Source: Peromyscus leucopus (taxonomy: Eukaryota; Chordata; Mammalia; Rodentia; Cricetidae). From it: a stretch of DNA of 64,000 nucleotides. The stretch covers positions 116,484,829 through 116,548,828 of the forward strand of contig NC_051063.1 of NCBI RefSeq assembly GCF_004664715.2, in the 5' to 3' direction. The position numbers and the translations under genes were made by a program. Below the pieces are notes generated by a model. It was not told the origin of the DNA and did not search any database. It saw only the letters and a program-made list of their open reading frames with translations. Shown one piece after another: positions 1 through 11,167 of the stretch. How positions within the stretch are numbered: position 1 is the stretch's first letter; each line of letters opens with the position of its first letter.

Positions 1-339
1 ATTTCGCCTTGCATTTCACCTAAGGTCTTTTTTTTTTTTTATATGTGATGTGATGCAGGGGTTCACTTATATGTTGACTAGCTGGTGCTTCTGGCACTTT
101 GTTAAAAATCCTCACTGTACTTCTAAATTTCATCACCAAATTTAAATATATTTAGTTCCTCAGTACACAGGAAGTATTTAACCTTGTTTTGTTTTACTGT
201 TCAAATGAAAAGTAAGTACATTCAATATTTTTATAATTTTTCCAGACATTTCCATCTTTGTGAACTTTAGGATCTCTCTACTTTTTTTTTTCTCAAAATA
301 ATTAACATGTTCAAAATTGCACATATTTGACCAATCTTT
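1..339. other. No gene or repeat recognised
   Basis: AT-rich sequence with short T runs. I see no open frame of interest and no repeat that I can name. Confidence 0.5.
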
Positions 340-715
340 TGTTGTGAATTTATGCATGCATGGGAAATCCCCAGCTGGCTGGGCCAAGGTATCCCACTCA
401 TGCAGGGAACCATGCTGGCATGCTGGGCAGATACGGGGGGGGGGGCACCCACACATTCGGGCAAAGCACCAGGGTGGTGGGTGGGAATCCACAACCCAGA
501 TGCTGCATCCATGTAGAAATGGTTTATTATACTAGAAAGATGAAGAGAAGATAGGAAAGAAGGAGAGAAAAGAGAGAGAGAGGGAGAGGGGGGTCGAGGG
601 GTGCACACCTCATGGGAGTGGAGAGAGAGAAAGGAAGGGGCAGAGTTTTTCCTTAAAAAGAGGCTTTTACATCAGGATACAGGGCGGCACCAAGGGGCGG
701 GTCAAAATATTAACA
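340..715 (-). mobile_element. LTR-like element, purine-rich, minus strand
   Basis: Read on the minus strand the segment begins TGTTAATATTTTGACCCGCC, has a GC-rich head, a CT-rich stretch (GA-rich on plus, 538-645), an AATAAA signal near 520-530, and ends near the TGTTGTGAATTT at 340. TG...CA ends, a polyadenylation signal and this size suggest a retroviral LTR. No target-site duplication was found. An 11-G run lies at about 436-446. Family unknown. Confidence 0.4.
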
Positions 716-1101
716 CCTTTCTCTCTCTTTTTTTTTCTTAATGAAGCATTCAGTGAAACTAATTTTAAAATATTTCAGAAAAAAAACATTCTTGGATAGA
801 TCTACTTCCAATTATTTTGCTGGTTTTTAATAAACTAAGGCCACCTTTTATTCATAGTGATGTTTTTCTTTTTACTGTATTTGTCTTGTTTTACTGTTAT
901 TTTTTTCTTATTTGTTCATAGGATATTTTAGTAATAAGGACATATTAGGGTCTACATTTTTTTTTTGAGAAAAACTTCATCCCTTAGTTAAAACATGAGG
1001 TGCTATTTTTTGTAATTTTAAGAATATATGGCATCTGTTTCTTCTATATGTTATTTAAGAGTCTTTGTTTTTTATTTTATGAAGTTATTTATGGTGTAAC
1101 C
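716..1101. other. AT-rich stretch without recognised features
   Basis: T-rich and A-rich runs only; no gene or named repeat seen. Confidence 0.5.
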
Positions 1102-1389
1102 TGTAGTGGGTAGCTGTTTCAGCTTTGATCTGGAAGTTCTACCCCCAATGAAGCTTTAGTAACTGTCATGCCTACAAGGCGGGGCTGAGACAGGAGCCTT
1201 TAAGACCCTCGATCTGATGTGCCGCTTCTTGGATCCTGGACGCTGGAGGTGAATTGAGCAGAGTTTTCCAGAGAACACCGCCGGACTGTGACACACCTTT
1301 CCCAGACCCTGTAACCTATCCCTTTACTTGTAAGTTACCCCACAAAATAAACCTCCTTTTTAACTACGTGGAGTTGCCTTAATACTACA
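1102..1389 (+). mobile_element. Solo LTR, TGTAG...CTACA ends
   Basis: A 288-bp element with inverted terminal bases TGTAG and CTACA and an AATAAA signal about 40 bp before its 3' end (CACAAAATAAACC), the normal LTR arrangement. Its first 100 bases closely match the element at 44362 (shared TGTAGTGGGTAG, CTGGAAGTTC, GGCCTACAAGG-like blocks), so this is a repeated family. The flanks share only AACC, overlapping the last base by one, so no clean 6-bp duplication is seen. The family could be one of the cricetid mys-related elements; that is a guess. Confidence 0.6.
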
Positions 1390-1789
1390 ACCAATAGTAA
1401 TATTTTTTTATTAAACCAGACTGCTTTGGAATGATATACTATAAAGTATCATTTTACATTTTGCTAATACTTTCTTGGTGGTCAAATTGATTTACCAGTT
1501 TATAAGATAAACTTATAAAAAAGTTATATTTTTCTTTTCAAATTAATGCACTACACAGTGAGTGTGTTGTCTTTCTACAACTTTGTTTGTTTGTTTGTTT
1601 GTTTGTTTGGTCAGTAGAGCTTTAGAATGTGATTGAAATATTTCAGTGTAATTTCAAATCAACTTTAGAGTCTATCAAATTATTTTTAATTCATTTAGTT
1701 GCTATGCCATTTGCTATATTTATCTATTTTATTCTTTAAATCCAAGAGAGTTTTTAATATGGTGGCCAAGAAAAGTAAACTGCAGCATT
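1390..1789. other. AT-rich stretch with a short TTTG repeat
   Basis: No gene seen. A (TTTG)n run of about six units lies near 1583-1609; the rest is plain AT-rich sequence. Confidence 0.5.
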
Positions 1790-2221
1790 GTAAAAATTAA
1801 GAGGAACAACTGACGGGCAGTTTAAGTCAGCCTTGGATGTTCTTTTCCCCTTTCTATACTCATAAATATTGCGCATTTTTAAAAACATGGTATTATCTTT
1901 TGCCTCTGGGCTTTTTCCTTCTCTTACTTCTGTAATCTTACTTTCACTCTTACTCTGTGGTTGGCTGTGTAGCTGGGTGGCTGGTCCCTGGAGTCCTTCT
2001 CCTTCTCTAGCCACTTCTTCTTTCTCCCTCCCAGATTTCTCCTTCTATATCTTCTCTCTGCCTGCCAGCCCCGCCTATCCTTTCTCCTGCCTCACTATTG
2101 GCCATTCGGCTCTTTATCAGATCATCAGGTGTTTCAGACAAGCACAGTAACACAGCTTCACAGAGTTAAACAAACTCAACATAAACAAAAGTAAGACAAC
2201 TTAAAATAATATTCCCCAACA
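1790..2221 (-). mobile_element. LTR-like rodent repeat, minus strand
   Basis: On the minus strand it starts TGTTGGGGAATATTATTTTA and continues with blocks I know from an abundant rodent LTR-like repeat: TTTAACTCTGTGAAGCTGTG, a TGATAAAGAGC block, CCAATAGTGAGGCAGGAGAA and GGCGGGGCTGGCAGGCAGAG. The 5' boundary at 2221 is firm; the far end (about 1790) is decayed and approximate. No target-site duplication found. The open frames on both strands here are chance frames in the repeat. Confidence 0.6.
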
Positions 2222-2568
2222 GTGCAGTTTGCTGTTGGATAATAGGGTTGGTTCCTGACCCTATCCATTGAGGCCCACAGCATTTAAAATGGACAATTCA
2301 TTTGAAACCATTCACATAAATTAAAAAAAAAAAGACTGCCTTAGTAGTGGTAGCCTTCTTGAACTCATGAACTTCCTGCTGTCAGCATATCTCACTGGTA
2401 TGCACCAGCACACTTGGCAGGGGCGCACTTTGGGAAATCAGCTGCCTACAGAGATATTTTTACCCGTTCACCTATACAGGGAGGCTGCCTCACCTGTGGA
2501 TCAAGAGGCCCCATCTACCCCTCAAGATGACAACAGTAGTTCATGTTGGTTTTCATTTAGTGCTGCTT
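2222..2568. other. No gene or named repeat
   Basis: Mixed-composition sequence, including a short A run at about 2321-2332. Nothing recognised. Confidence 0.45.
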
Positions 2569-2619
2569 TGTCTGTCTGTCTGTCTGTCTGTCTGTATGTA
2601 TGTATGTATGTATGTATGC
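2569..2619 (+). repeat. (TCTG)n(TATG)n compound microsatellite
   Basis: About six TCTG units pass directly into about six TATG units. It lies just upstream of a B3-like SINE tail. Confidence 0.95.
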
Positions 2620-2629
2620 AAGACTTGAG

Positions 2630-2722
2630 GGGTCATGGAGGCTTCCTTGGGCATCAGGCATGCAAGAAGTACACGGACATACATGTGGGAAAAGCACTCA
2701 TATGCATAAAATGAGGTAATAA
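2630..2722 (+). mobile_element. B2/B3 SINE, 3' half
   Basis: GGCATCAGGCATGCAAGAAG followed by ACACGGACATACATG and CATATGCATAAAATGA matches the 3' part of rodent B2/B3 SINEs (…caccaggcacgcacgtgg… then cataaaataaa). The tRNA-like head is absent. Confidence 0.6.
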
Positions 2723-5700
2723 TTTAAAGAATGAATGCTCATATTAGGCAAGAGGAAAGTAGGCAGAAGGCTAAAGACAGATTAATAATCAACAGTATTT
2801 GAAAGACAAGCATTAAAGGGAGTTTTGAAAGAAAAAAAGTCCTGTGTGATGAAAGCATGTAAGGGGAAATTCTGAGTCTGAAATTCAGTGAGTGAATTTG
2901 TGCTTCCACCAAGCCGCAAACCCATGCAAGTAAGAGAAAGTTTCGGCCTCCACCTCTAAGATCACTTCCAAAGCTGGTGCCACATGTCTTGGACTCAAAG
3001 CAGACTCTCAGTTTAGTGGACACAGACGTTCAGTTAACAGTTTCTAAATCTAGAGAGATTGAAGTCAGCTGACACCATAGAGTGGCCACCCCAAAAGACA
3101 TAGTGGGAACTGGCTCTCATTCCTTGGTTCTGTCACACAGATGGAGGAGTAGAACAGATAAGCTCCACTAAACCACTGTATCACAGTGAAGCACAGCAGG
3201 ATGCTTTTGAAGCTAATCTGATAGGAACTCATCACTTCCCTGTCTTTAGAAATTAACCCTCTAAACTTTCTGGTTGCTTAGAATTTGAATAAAGATGAAT
3301 AAGAAGGAACTATTGTGGCACATTGACTGCCTTTATTGGTTTGCTTTGGAACATTTACATGTTGTAGGCAACAGATGTGTTGCGTAATTGCAAGGGCTGA
3401 TGAAAGGCTCATCTGCATCTGATTTCATGTATGGCAGCCAAAGAAGAAAAGCATGACTTAATGTCTCATGCAGTGTTAAACTCCCTTTCAGGTCATGATC
3501 CAAATAGCTGTGTTCCTGCAGTCATTTCCCACCAGTCATCTTATTAGTCTCAAGTATCCGTTACAGTAACAGAAAGTAGATTCAAACCTCAGAAACTCTC
3601 AGATGAGGATGCCTGATCTTTCAGGCTTTCTGGTAAACCTGTGTACCTCCCTCTGGAAGTAGAAATTAGCCTTACTCCCACGGAATGTCTCTAGAAAGAA
3701 GGAAGTAGCTCTCATCTTTATTAGTCAATTACCAAACAAGTATGTCTTTTGACCTGTAGAGACTCTAAGAGCTTCTTAGAGGCTCTTTGTCTTGAGAATA
3801 TGGTCTGAAGAAATTAAGAGAGTTATCCCTTCATGATTCTTTGTATTTTAAATTACTTTTATTACTTTTATCTAATAATTACCAATGTTGTTTTAGCAAC
3901 GATTACTATAATGAAAGCACAATTGCATCAGAATTGAAGTCTGGCTACAAAGTGGCTCAGATTGTCCTCTCCCACCACCTGTAAGGGTTAGTAAATCTAG
4001 AGATATTTCTGTCATTAATTAGATGAAGCAACTTCTCCAGCTCTGAGTTTCTACTAAATGGCATGTCAGCAACTACTGTCTAAACTCTACCTTAAGTTAT
4101 ATGATTAATTATTTCTTATGTAAGTAAGGAGAAAAATGGCTACAAATAAGTGACTCAAATATTCAAATTGTTTTATTCAAAAGAACAGTGTCACCATTAT
4201 ATTGGTAGCCTATAGTCAAGGCAAGCAAATGAAGTGGCCTAGTATATTTTCTGTGAATACAAAGGCTTTTATAACTATGTTTTAAAGTAAAACTCAAGTA
4301 CTTTATTCTACGAACGTGTTAATTACACTGAATACTTTTGGCTGAGCTGTCGTCTTGAAGAAAATATCAATACAATTCAGTAAATAAGAAACTTAAACAT
4401 GCAAGAGTAATTGGGGCAGGGACTTGAATGTGAGGAGGTAATGTTCTTCTTTTAAAGACAGATTTTTACTCAAGAGTGGGGTAGATAGGATAATGGAGAA
4501 AATGAGAGAGAAAGAGAGAGGGGGGTCCATTTTAGGTAGGAAGGACAGCGACAAAATTAAGGAAAGATGTGAAAGTTCTACTGCTCTTTACTAAAGTTTC
4601 AATGTGGCACAAATGAAATTTAATTGGAGGTCTCAATATCAGGATTTCCAGCAGTTCATTACTGATGGTATCTAATAATTCGTTTTACTTTTATGATGAA
4701 TTCCTTTGAGATATTGAGAAAATCCTCATTTTAATTGATCACAAACACTCAAATGGTCTTATGTGTGGCTACTTCACAGAGTCCCTCCTCCTGTTGCTGT
4801 CTGAATTGTGTGACTTATTTCACTTATTTATCTATTTATTTCCCTCAGCATACTTCTAGGTGGTGGACATGCCGCAGAAGTGTTATAGCTTGTAGTATAT
4901 AGGATTGGAATGGGGCTAACTTGGTGTTTATAATTCAAGCTGCCCTTGGTTAATATGCATCCTTGTTAGAGCTATAATAAAATGAACCTACATCATCACC
5001 TTTCCACTAGTAAAAATGAAAGCCACTGTGACTTCAGAGTTGGCTATGATAATATTTCTTATGCAATCCCTTAGTGATATGTTGAAAAGGATTAAAAAGA
5101 ACGCATCACCTGCCATGGGAGAGTCCTGGGCTCTCACTGTAGGAGCTGTCCTGCAGCCGACATAGGAGGAAAGGGGAAATGCAGCCCTACAGCCCTACAG
5201 ATAACTTTGACCTTTCCAAATACCACTTTCCAGTATTTTCCCTCTCTGTCTTCAAGACACTGGTAGTTATTTTGAGAAGAAAAGCATAACAAGCAAAGCC
5301 AGAAAAGCAGGAAGACCTGGATATCCAAGGTTTCCAAAAAGATTGTATGAAATTGTTTTAAGGAGTAGATGAAGCAAAATGTTCAGACAAGTGCAGACAG
5401 GTAATGTGCCTTATAGTTATTGGGATTTCTCATATATATATATTTCAATATTATGAAATACACGAAGGTTAGAAGATCAAATTGAGTTGATTGTGTCAAT
5501 CCTACTTCCCTCCCCATTTAATAAATTTGGGAAGCAATGAAGAATGGGTTCCTATGTATAGTGCTTTATATGAGCTGATACATAAGACAGCCGCCAAGGT
5601 CAACTCAGCCACCTACAACGAGTACTTCTGTAAAGATGTGCCAGGAACTGTCCATTCAGCCTTGGATGGATTCCACTCTCATTTTTAATCATACGGCCAA

Positions 5701-5933
5701 GAAGAATTGTTTCAAAACCACTGATGCAGTCTTTCTTACTTTAGTTATTTTAAAGCTTTCTCTTATCTCTTCTCCTCGTCTTAATGTCTCTGGATGTGCC
5801 TCCAGTAAACTGTGGCCCCCATATTCTTTTTGCATTGTTCTGCTCTTTCCAAATAAGTATCAGTATTCATTGGAGAATCTTTCTCTGATTGTTTTGTCAC
5901 TGAGATTGTCAAGATTCTGTTGTAAATAATACT
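2723..5933. other. 3.2-kb stretch with no recognised gene or repeat
   Basis: Ordinary mixed sequence. Open frames of 60-95 codons occur on both strands (for example 5491-5688 plus, 2739-3023 minus) but show no domain, signal peptide or splice context that I can identify. A GA-rich patch lies at 4503-4520 and a TA run at about 5432-5444. Confidence 0.5.
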
Positions 5934-5950
5934 ACACACACACATATATG

Positions 5951-5994
<44 letters not shown>
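5934..5994 (+). repeat. (CA)n microsatellite, interrupted
   Basis: A short CA run, an ATATATGTATA interruption, then about 20 CA units. It abuts the T-rich 3' end of a minus-strand B1. Confidence 0.95.
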
Positions 5995-5997
<3 letters not shown>

Positions 5998-6124
5998 TTT
6001 TTTCAAGACAGGGTTTCTTTTGTAGCCCTGGCTGTCCTGGAACTCACTCTATAGCCTAGGCTGGCCTTGAACTCAAAGATCCACTTGTAACTGCCTAAAG
6101 GTGTGTACCATCACCAACTGGCTC
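5998..6124 (-). mobile_element. B1 SINE, minus strand
   Basis: Reads TTTTTTCAAGACAGGGTTTC, then CTGGCTGTCCTGGAACTCAC and GGCTGGCCTTGAACTC, the reverse complement of B1. The 5' head (plus-strand right end) is diverged, so this is an older copy. Confidence 0.9.
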
Positions 6125-7103
6125 CAGTATAAAAAATATTATAGAGCTCTTAAGTTAAATTCTTTACCAACAAACTGAATTTAGCTTTTAGGTTATCAAT
6201 GAACACATTATTTTTAATTGTTTAAGCTGATTATTTTGTATAAGGATATGTAAAAATAATTATTATATATTATCTTAGAGAGGCATCCATTTGAAATTAG
6301 GTATTATAATACCTTTGCATAATTACCAACATTCTAACTATTTGAAATGTTATTATTTTTGTTTCAGGATAAAAGAGAGACAATCACCTTTCTTAAATGT
6401 GTTCTATTTCATGTATTTGGAATTACACTAGGAAAGCACAATCTTGGCAAAGACATGAGGTAGGCATATCATAGTGCAATCTGCTGATTTTGCAGATATT
6501 ACCCAGCTTACAAATGATGGTGTCTGCACCCAAATCCAAGCATGGGTCCAGTTCTACATGCCTTCAATGGGCAATATGTCTTTTGCACCTACTTTTTATT
6601 ATATAAAAGTAAAGGGGAAAGTTTCTATACCCCAAGGTCTGAATCAAATGTTTTCATGGTCCATGTTCTCTGTTGATTGTTCCTTGTGGAAATAGCACCT
6701 CAGGAAGCATTCATTCAGATTCAACACCTGCCTCTCAAACAATGAAGCCATCTGGCAGAGCTCGCAAAACCTCAAAACAAGGTATCTCTCCTGTGTAACA
6801 TCTTGCATTGTGACGTAAGAGCAAGTACTGCCCAAGCGCACTGCATAGGGGAGGGTACAGTGGTAGGCAGAGGCAGCTGAGTGCATGCAGAATGTTCAGT
6901 TGTGATCTGAAGGAATGCAGAGTTGATACTAGGGTGGCCCTATGGAGAGAGGAATTGGTTTCTGTCATTTTGGATCAAACAGTCACATGTCCCAGGAGAG
7001 TACACTGAAGTGGAAGAATGTTTAGCCAGAAAAGAGGAAAAAATGCAAAACTCACGGGGAAATTTTGCTGTGTAAAGTGTAATAAAAGTCAGCCAGGTGA
7101 GAC
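6125..7103. other. No gene or named repeat
   Basis: Plain sequence with short frames on both strands (6474-6695 plus, 6644-6968 minus) that overlap one another and match no family known to me. Confidence 0.45.
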
Positions 7104-7635
7104 TGTGGAAATAGGTCAGCGGATAGAGCATTTGCTGTGTACTTGTGAAAGCTGCTAAGGAGATGGCCAGGCTGTAACTCCAATGGGAATGAAGCAGCGA
7201 CAGAAATCTCAGGAGAAAGTTGTCTAGCCAGACTAGCCAAAACCAATGTGCGCTGGGCGGTAGTGGTGCACGCCTTTAATCCCAGCACTCAGGAGGCAGA
7301 GCCAGGTGGATCTCTGTGAGTTCGAGGCCAGCCTGGTCTACAGAACAAGATCCAGGATAGGCACCAAAACTACACAGAGAAACCCTGTCTCGAAAAACCA
7401 AAAAAAAAAAAAAACAAAACAAAAAAAAACAAAAAAAACCCCACAAAAAGCCCAAACCAAGGTGCTCTGCTTCAGCAAGAGACCCTGTCTCAATATGCAA
7501 GGTGGAGGGTGACAGAGGAAGACACCTGAGGTCAAACTTGGGCCTTTATGCACACTCACACATGTGCACATGCACCCATATGTGCCCATACACTGTAAAT
7601 GCACACGAGTACACACAAATACAAAAAAGTTGGCC
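7104..7635 (+). mobile_element. B4-type SINE split by a B1
   Basis: The left part has a decayed tRNA-like head (GGTCAGCGGATAGAGCATTT) and a GCCAGACTAGCC block; the right part resumes with AGCAAGAGACCCTGTCTCAA, AGGTGGAGGGTGACAGAGGA, AGACACCTGAGGTC and a CA/TG-rich tail, as in B4. The B1 at 7250-7453 interrupts it. Confidence 0.75.
7250..7453 (+). mobile_element. B1 SINE inserted in B4, TSD AAACCAATGT
   Basis: Near full-length B1 (GCTGGGCGGTAGTGGTGCAC head; CTACACAGAGAAACCCTGTC 3' part) with a long A-rich tail containing C interruptions. Flanked by AAACCAATGT (7240-7249) and AAACCAAGGT (7454-7463), 9 of 10 matching, so the insertion into the B4 is directly visible. An internal pol III promoter is expected in the head but activity cannot be judged. 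Confidence 0.95.
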
Positions 7636-7639
7636 AGGT

Positions 7640-8855
7640 TAAAAAACAATTACTAGCTGTTTTACTATTGTTACACTTTCTAAATGATAACCAGAACATA
7701 TTTCTACCACACTTGCATCACTGTCTACTCCTACACTGACATATTTCCTAAGCTGCCTGTGCATCTCTATCTCCCCATCTTCACATGTCCATCCTTCTGC
7801 CTGCCCTCATCTCTCAGCCAGCAATGAACAAAGACTTAACTGTGTTCACACCTGGAGCAGTGCTATGTTAAGGTACCTGTGTGAAGGAATCTTTGTTTCG
7901 TTCACCTGGGTATCTGAAGTGCTTGAGGAAGCTTTCGCCCCCGTGGAAAACTGGAAGTGCTGTCAAGCTAATTTTCAGCTATGGTTTGGCTTAAATTATC
8001 ATTTACATAAATGGGGATTTCTCTGCAAGCGGGGAAGGACTCAAAACGCTGTTGTAATTATAATTGTCAATTTCAAATTCTTACTCTCTCTGCTTCCCTC
8101 ATGGCTTTTCTTCTCTGTCGAGTTGTAAGTGATTTATTACTCCCAGGAAAAAGAATACAATTTAGTAAGGCTTTTTAGCAATTGCATTTCAATCTTCCCT
8201 TTGAACAAATAGATGTTCTTGACTGATAATGAAGGAAAATCCAAGAGAAAAATGAGCTGAGGTTATAAGCGGGTAGTTTAAATGAATTAAAAATATTATA
8301 ATTCTGATCAATAATTCAATAAGCAATATATGCATTTAACCTTTAAAATTGATTAAAAATTAATATACCGATCACATTCAATTTGGGTGGAGATGGGGGA
8401 AATGAGAGACATTGTCATACGTTTTAATGGGAAGAGAAATGGAAATGCCCTCTCTTGAAGAGTAATTTGGCATATCAGTGAGGACTTGAAGTTCATGTGG
8501 CTGCAATTCCATGGATAATAGGCTTATTGCATAACTGCTTATGGGAATAAATGGTGAGTAATATGGATGCAACACACAATGGAATATATATGGGACTATC
8601 AAAATAGAGCTTAAACAAGACGGAAATTCTAAGATGCACGATACAAAAGCGTGACCTGATGAATAAATATTGTAGTGTTTTATGTGTATATATAAAAAAA
8701 CACTCTCAGATAATCTGACAGCTCTAAACAGTGTTTGTTTGGGGTGAGGGTGAGGAAAAAGCCACAATATCTCTAATTCACCATTCCAAAGGAGACCTAT
8801 CTCTAATATTCCACAGTGCTATCATTTTTATCACTTAATTTTTACATAGTAACTT
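7640..8855. other. No gene or named repeat
   Basis: Mixed sequence; the 129-codon minus frame at 8378-8767 shows no recognisable domain. Confidence 0.45.
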
Positions 8856-9279
8856 CTGTAGGGGAAAAATTATTTAAATAAATTTATTTATGTGTTTTAC
8901 ATCCGGGCCACAGTTTCCCCTCCCTCCTTTTCTTCCAGTCCCTCCCGCATAAACCCCTCTGTTCCCACCCCCCAATCCACTCCTCCTCTGTTTCTGTTTA
9001 GGAAAGGACAGGTCTCAAGTATCAACAAAACATGGCATATCAAGTTGCAGTAAAACTAAGCACCTCCCCATAGGCTCTTAGGGGCTCACAGAGACTGAAC
9101 TGACAACGAGGGAGCCTGCATGGGACTGACCTAGGTACTCTGCATTTATGTTACAGTTGTTTAGCTTGGTCCTCTTGTGGGACTCCTAACAGTGGGAACA
9201 GGGGCTGTGTTCAACTCTTTCACAGGCTTTTGGGACCCTATTCCTCATACTGGATCACCTTGCCCAGCTGTAGAGGAAA
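8856..9279 (-). mobile_element. L1 3'UTR fragment with internal inversion
   Basis: The left half (about 8870-9070) is L1 3'UTR on the minus strand (GTTTCCCCTCCCTCCTTTTC, CATGGCATATCAAGTTGCAG, CTAAGCACCTCCCC). The right half (about 9071-9267) is L1 3'UTR on the plus strand (GTCCTCTTGTGGGACTCCTA, CTGGATCACCTTGCCCAGC). In L1 these halves are adjacent, so the piece is one insertion with its 5' part inverted. Flanks CTGTAGGGGAAA (8856-8867) and CTGTAGAGGAAA (9268-9279) match at 11 of 12 bases and are a likely target-site duplication. Confidence 0.75.
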
Positions 9280-9418
9280 TTTTAAGGTAAAAATTCCAAC
9301 CTTAAGTTGGTGTCCAAGGGCCACACTGCTCCCAGGCAAGCTGATCTGGATGGCCTGCATTGTCACCTGGGGCTATGTTGACATCCGGGCCTGAGCTGCC
9401 TCCTAGGACTATGTTTGG

Positions 9419-9775
9419 TGCTGTGGGATGTCTTTCTGTATGCTGTAAATATATGTTGCTCTGATTGGTTGATAAATAAAGCTGCATTGGCCTATGACAG
9501 GGCATGATGAAGCCACATGGGAAAATTGAGGAGAGATAGTGAAAGGAGAAAGGAGGATAAGGGGAGACGCCAACCTGCCATCCAAGGAGCAACATGTAAT
9601 GGGGCGCATGTAAAGCCACAGAACACATGGTATACATAGATAAATAGAAATGGGTTAATTTAAGATGAAAGATCTAGCTAGCAAAAAGCCTGCCATAGGC
9701 CATACAGTTGGTCATTAATATAAACCTCTGAAGGATTACTTTATAAGCAGCTACAGGACCACAGGGCCAAACAGG
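9419..9775 (+). mobile_element. Solo LTR, TGCTGTGGG family, plus orientation
   Basis: Starts TGCTGTGGGATGTCTTTCTG and has TTGCTCTGATTGGTTGATAA followed by ATAAAG, AATGGGTTAATTTAAG and GCCATAC blocks shared with the reverse complements of the elements at 9896, 55033 and 60162. The start is firm; the right end (about 9775) is approximate and no TSD was found. Confidence 0.75.
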
Positions 9776-9895
9776 ACAATCAGGAGAGAGGGCCCTGAAC
9801 TTTGCCTGGACAAAACAGTAGAGTTGACCCTGGCTATGTGAGTGAGCGGGGCTGGGACCTGAGGACCCGAAAGCAAGAGAACCCACACTCCTAAC

Positions 9896-10283
9896 TGTAG
9901 CTAGAGTTTTCTGCCTTGCCCACAGTCAGGACAAATCTTTGTCACCCGCCAGTCCCACAGCCGCTCAGACCCAACCAAGTAAACACAGAGACTTATATTG
10001 CATACAAACTGTATGGCCGTGGCAGGCTTCTTGCTAACTGTGCTTATAGCTTAAATTAATCCATTTCCATAAATCTATACCTTGCCACGTGGCTGGTGGC
10101 TTACCGGCATCTTCACATGCTCCTGGTCATGGCGGCGGCTGCAGTGTCTCTCTGCCTCAGCCTTCCGCTTCCCAGAATTCTCCTCTCTCCTTGTCCCACC
10201 TACTTCCTGCCTGGCCACTGGCCAACCAGTGTTTTATTTATTGACCAATCAGAGCAATTTGACATACAGACCGTCCCACAGCA
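9896..10283 (-). mobile_element. Solo LTR with perfect 6-bp TSD CCTAAC
   Basis: A 388-bp element with TG...CA ends (plus-strand TGTAGCTAGAG to CCCACAGCA) flanked by CCTAAC at 9890-9895 and 10284-10289. The 6-bp duplication is typical of ERVK (class II) integration. The L1 3'UTR continues on each side, so the insertion is younger than that L1. The strand is assigned by resemblance to families whose LTR begins TG with an early ATAAATAAA. The frames at 10082-10341 and 10200-10472 lie in or across it and are not genes. Confidence 0.9.
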
Positions 10284-11167
10284 CCTAACCCTCACCCCCC
10301 ACTCCCCACCCCCCAACTCCATCCCCCACTCCTTGGTGTAGGCTGCACTGGGTGAGTTAACTGAGGCAATGCTGGAGAGCTCACCTGGGTAGTGAGGATG
10401 AGGGAAAAAGGCAGTGAGCTGACCAACCCAGCTACCAGCCAGGCCCAGAACTAGGACTGTGAGTTGGCCCATGCCAGCATCCTACTAAATCTATGAACTG
10501 TTAGAGCATGTGAAGGGGATGAACCTACAGATCCCAAACAGTAGAATCTCCATGACACGGGACAGCAACAGGATATCCAAGAGGAACTCAAGTGAGAGCC
10601 CATTATCATTGGTGTAGCAGAAACTGGAGGCCTCTAGCCAGACCAATGACTCCTGCCAGTGAACACTTGAAAGTAAAGATGAGTGGGCTAAAGGGTAAAC
10701 TGTGTGACTCAACAGACCACACTACAGCTTCCATGACAAGATTCTTCTTTTCTTTCTTGTCTTTTTGTTGTGTTTTTTTTTTTTTTTTTTTTTTGTTAAA
10801 TTTGGCTTTGTTTTAGGAGGAGGTTGCAAGGGCAGAGGGTGGATGCTAGCAGATGGGGAGATAAGTGGCATCAGAAAGCATGGTGGAAATCCACAAAGAA
10901 TCAATAAAACTAAAAGCAAACAAACAAAAAACCACTTTAAGCCTGCCCAACAACCCAGAATGCACTCCCCGCCCCCACTCCATATCCCGACCTATGACTT
11001 TAGAAGAAGTCTTTGGCTCTACCAGAGGCCAGGCAAGATCTAGGAACCCCAGGTAAGACACTGCCTACCACCAGCTAATACTCCTTCAAACCCACCCAAT
11101 AACCCCAGACTACACCCCTTTCTTGGGCTCCATACCTTCTCAGTAAATGGATATAGGATCTAATGAG

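Larger units (their letters stand above)
9296..10932 (+). mobile_element. Old L1 (Lx-like) 3'UTR broken by two LTRs
   Basis: Three blocks belong to one L1-type 3' region: 9296-9418 (GGATGGCCTGCATTGTCACC), about 9780-9895 (GAGGGCCCTGAACTTTGCCT) and 10284-10932 (ATGCTGGAGAGCTCACCTGG, AGCACATGAAG-like and TGACAAGATTCTTC blocks, then T-rich sequence, GGGCAGAGGGTGGATG and AATCAATAAAAC near the 3' end). The last block aligns with the copy at 29370-30180. LTRs at 9419 and 9896 interrupt it. Only the 3' region is present; no ORF1 or ORF2 sequence was seen. Confidence 0.7.

Noticed and set aside
5491..5688. Possible small gene or processed pseudogene
   Set aside because: Looks slightly protein-like in the second half but matches nothing that I know; no poly-A tail, duplication or splice context.
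9890..10289. Tandem CCTAAC as telomere-like repeat
   Set aside because: The two CCTAAC copies are 388 bp apart and flank an LTR; they are a target-site duplication, and no TTAGGG array is present.
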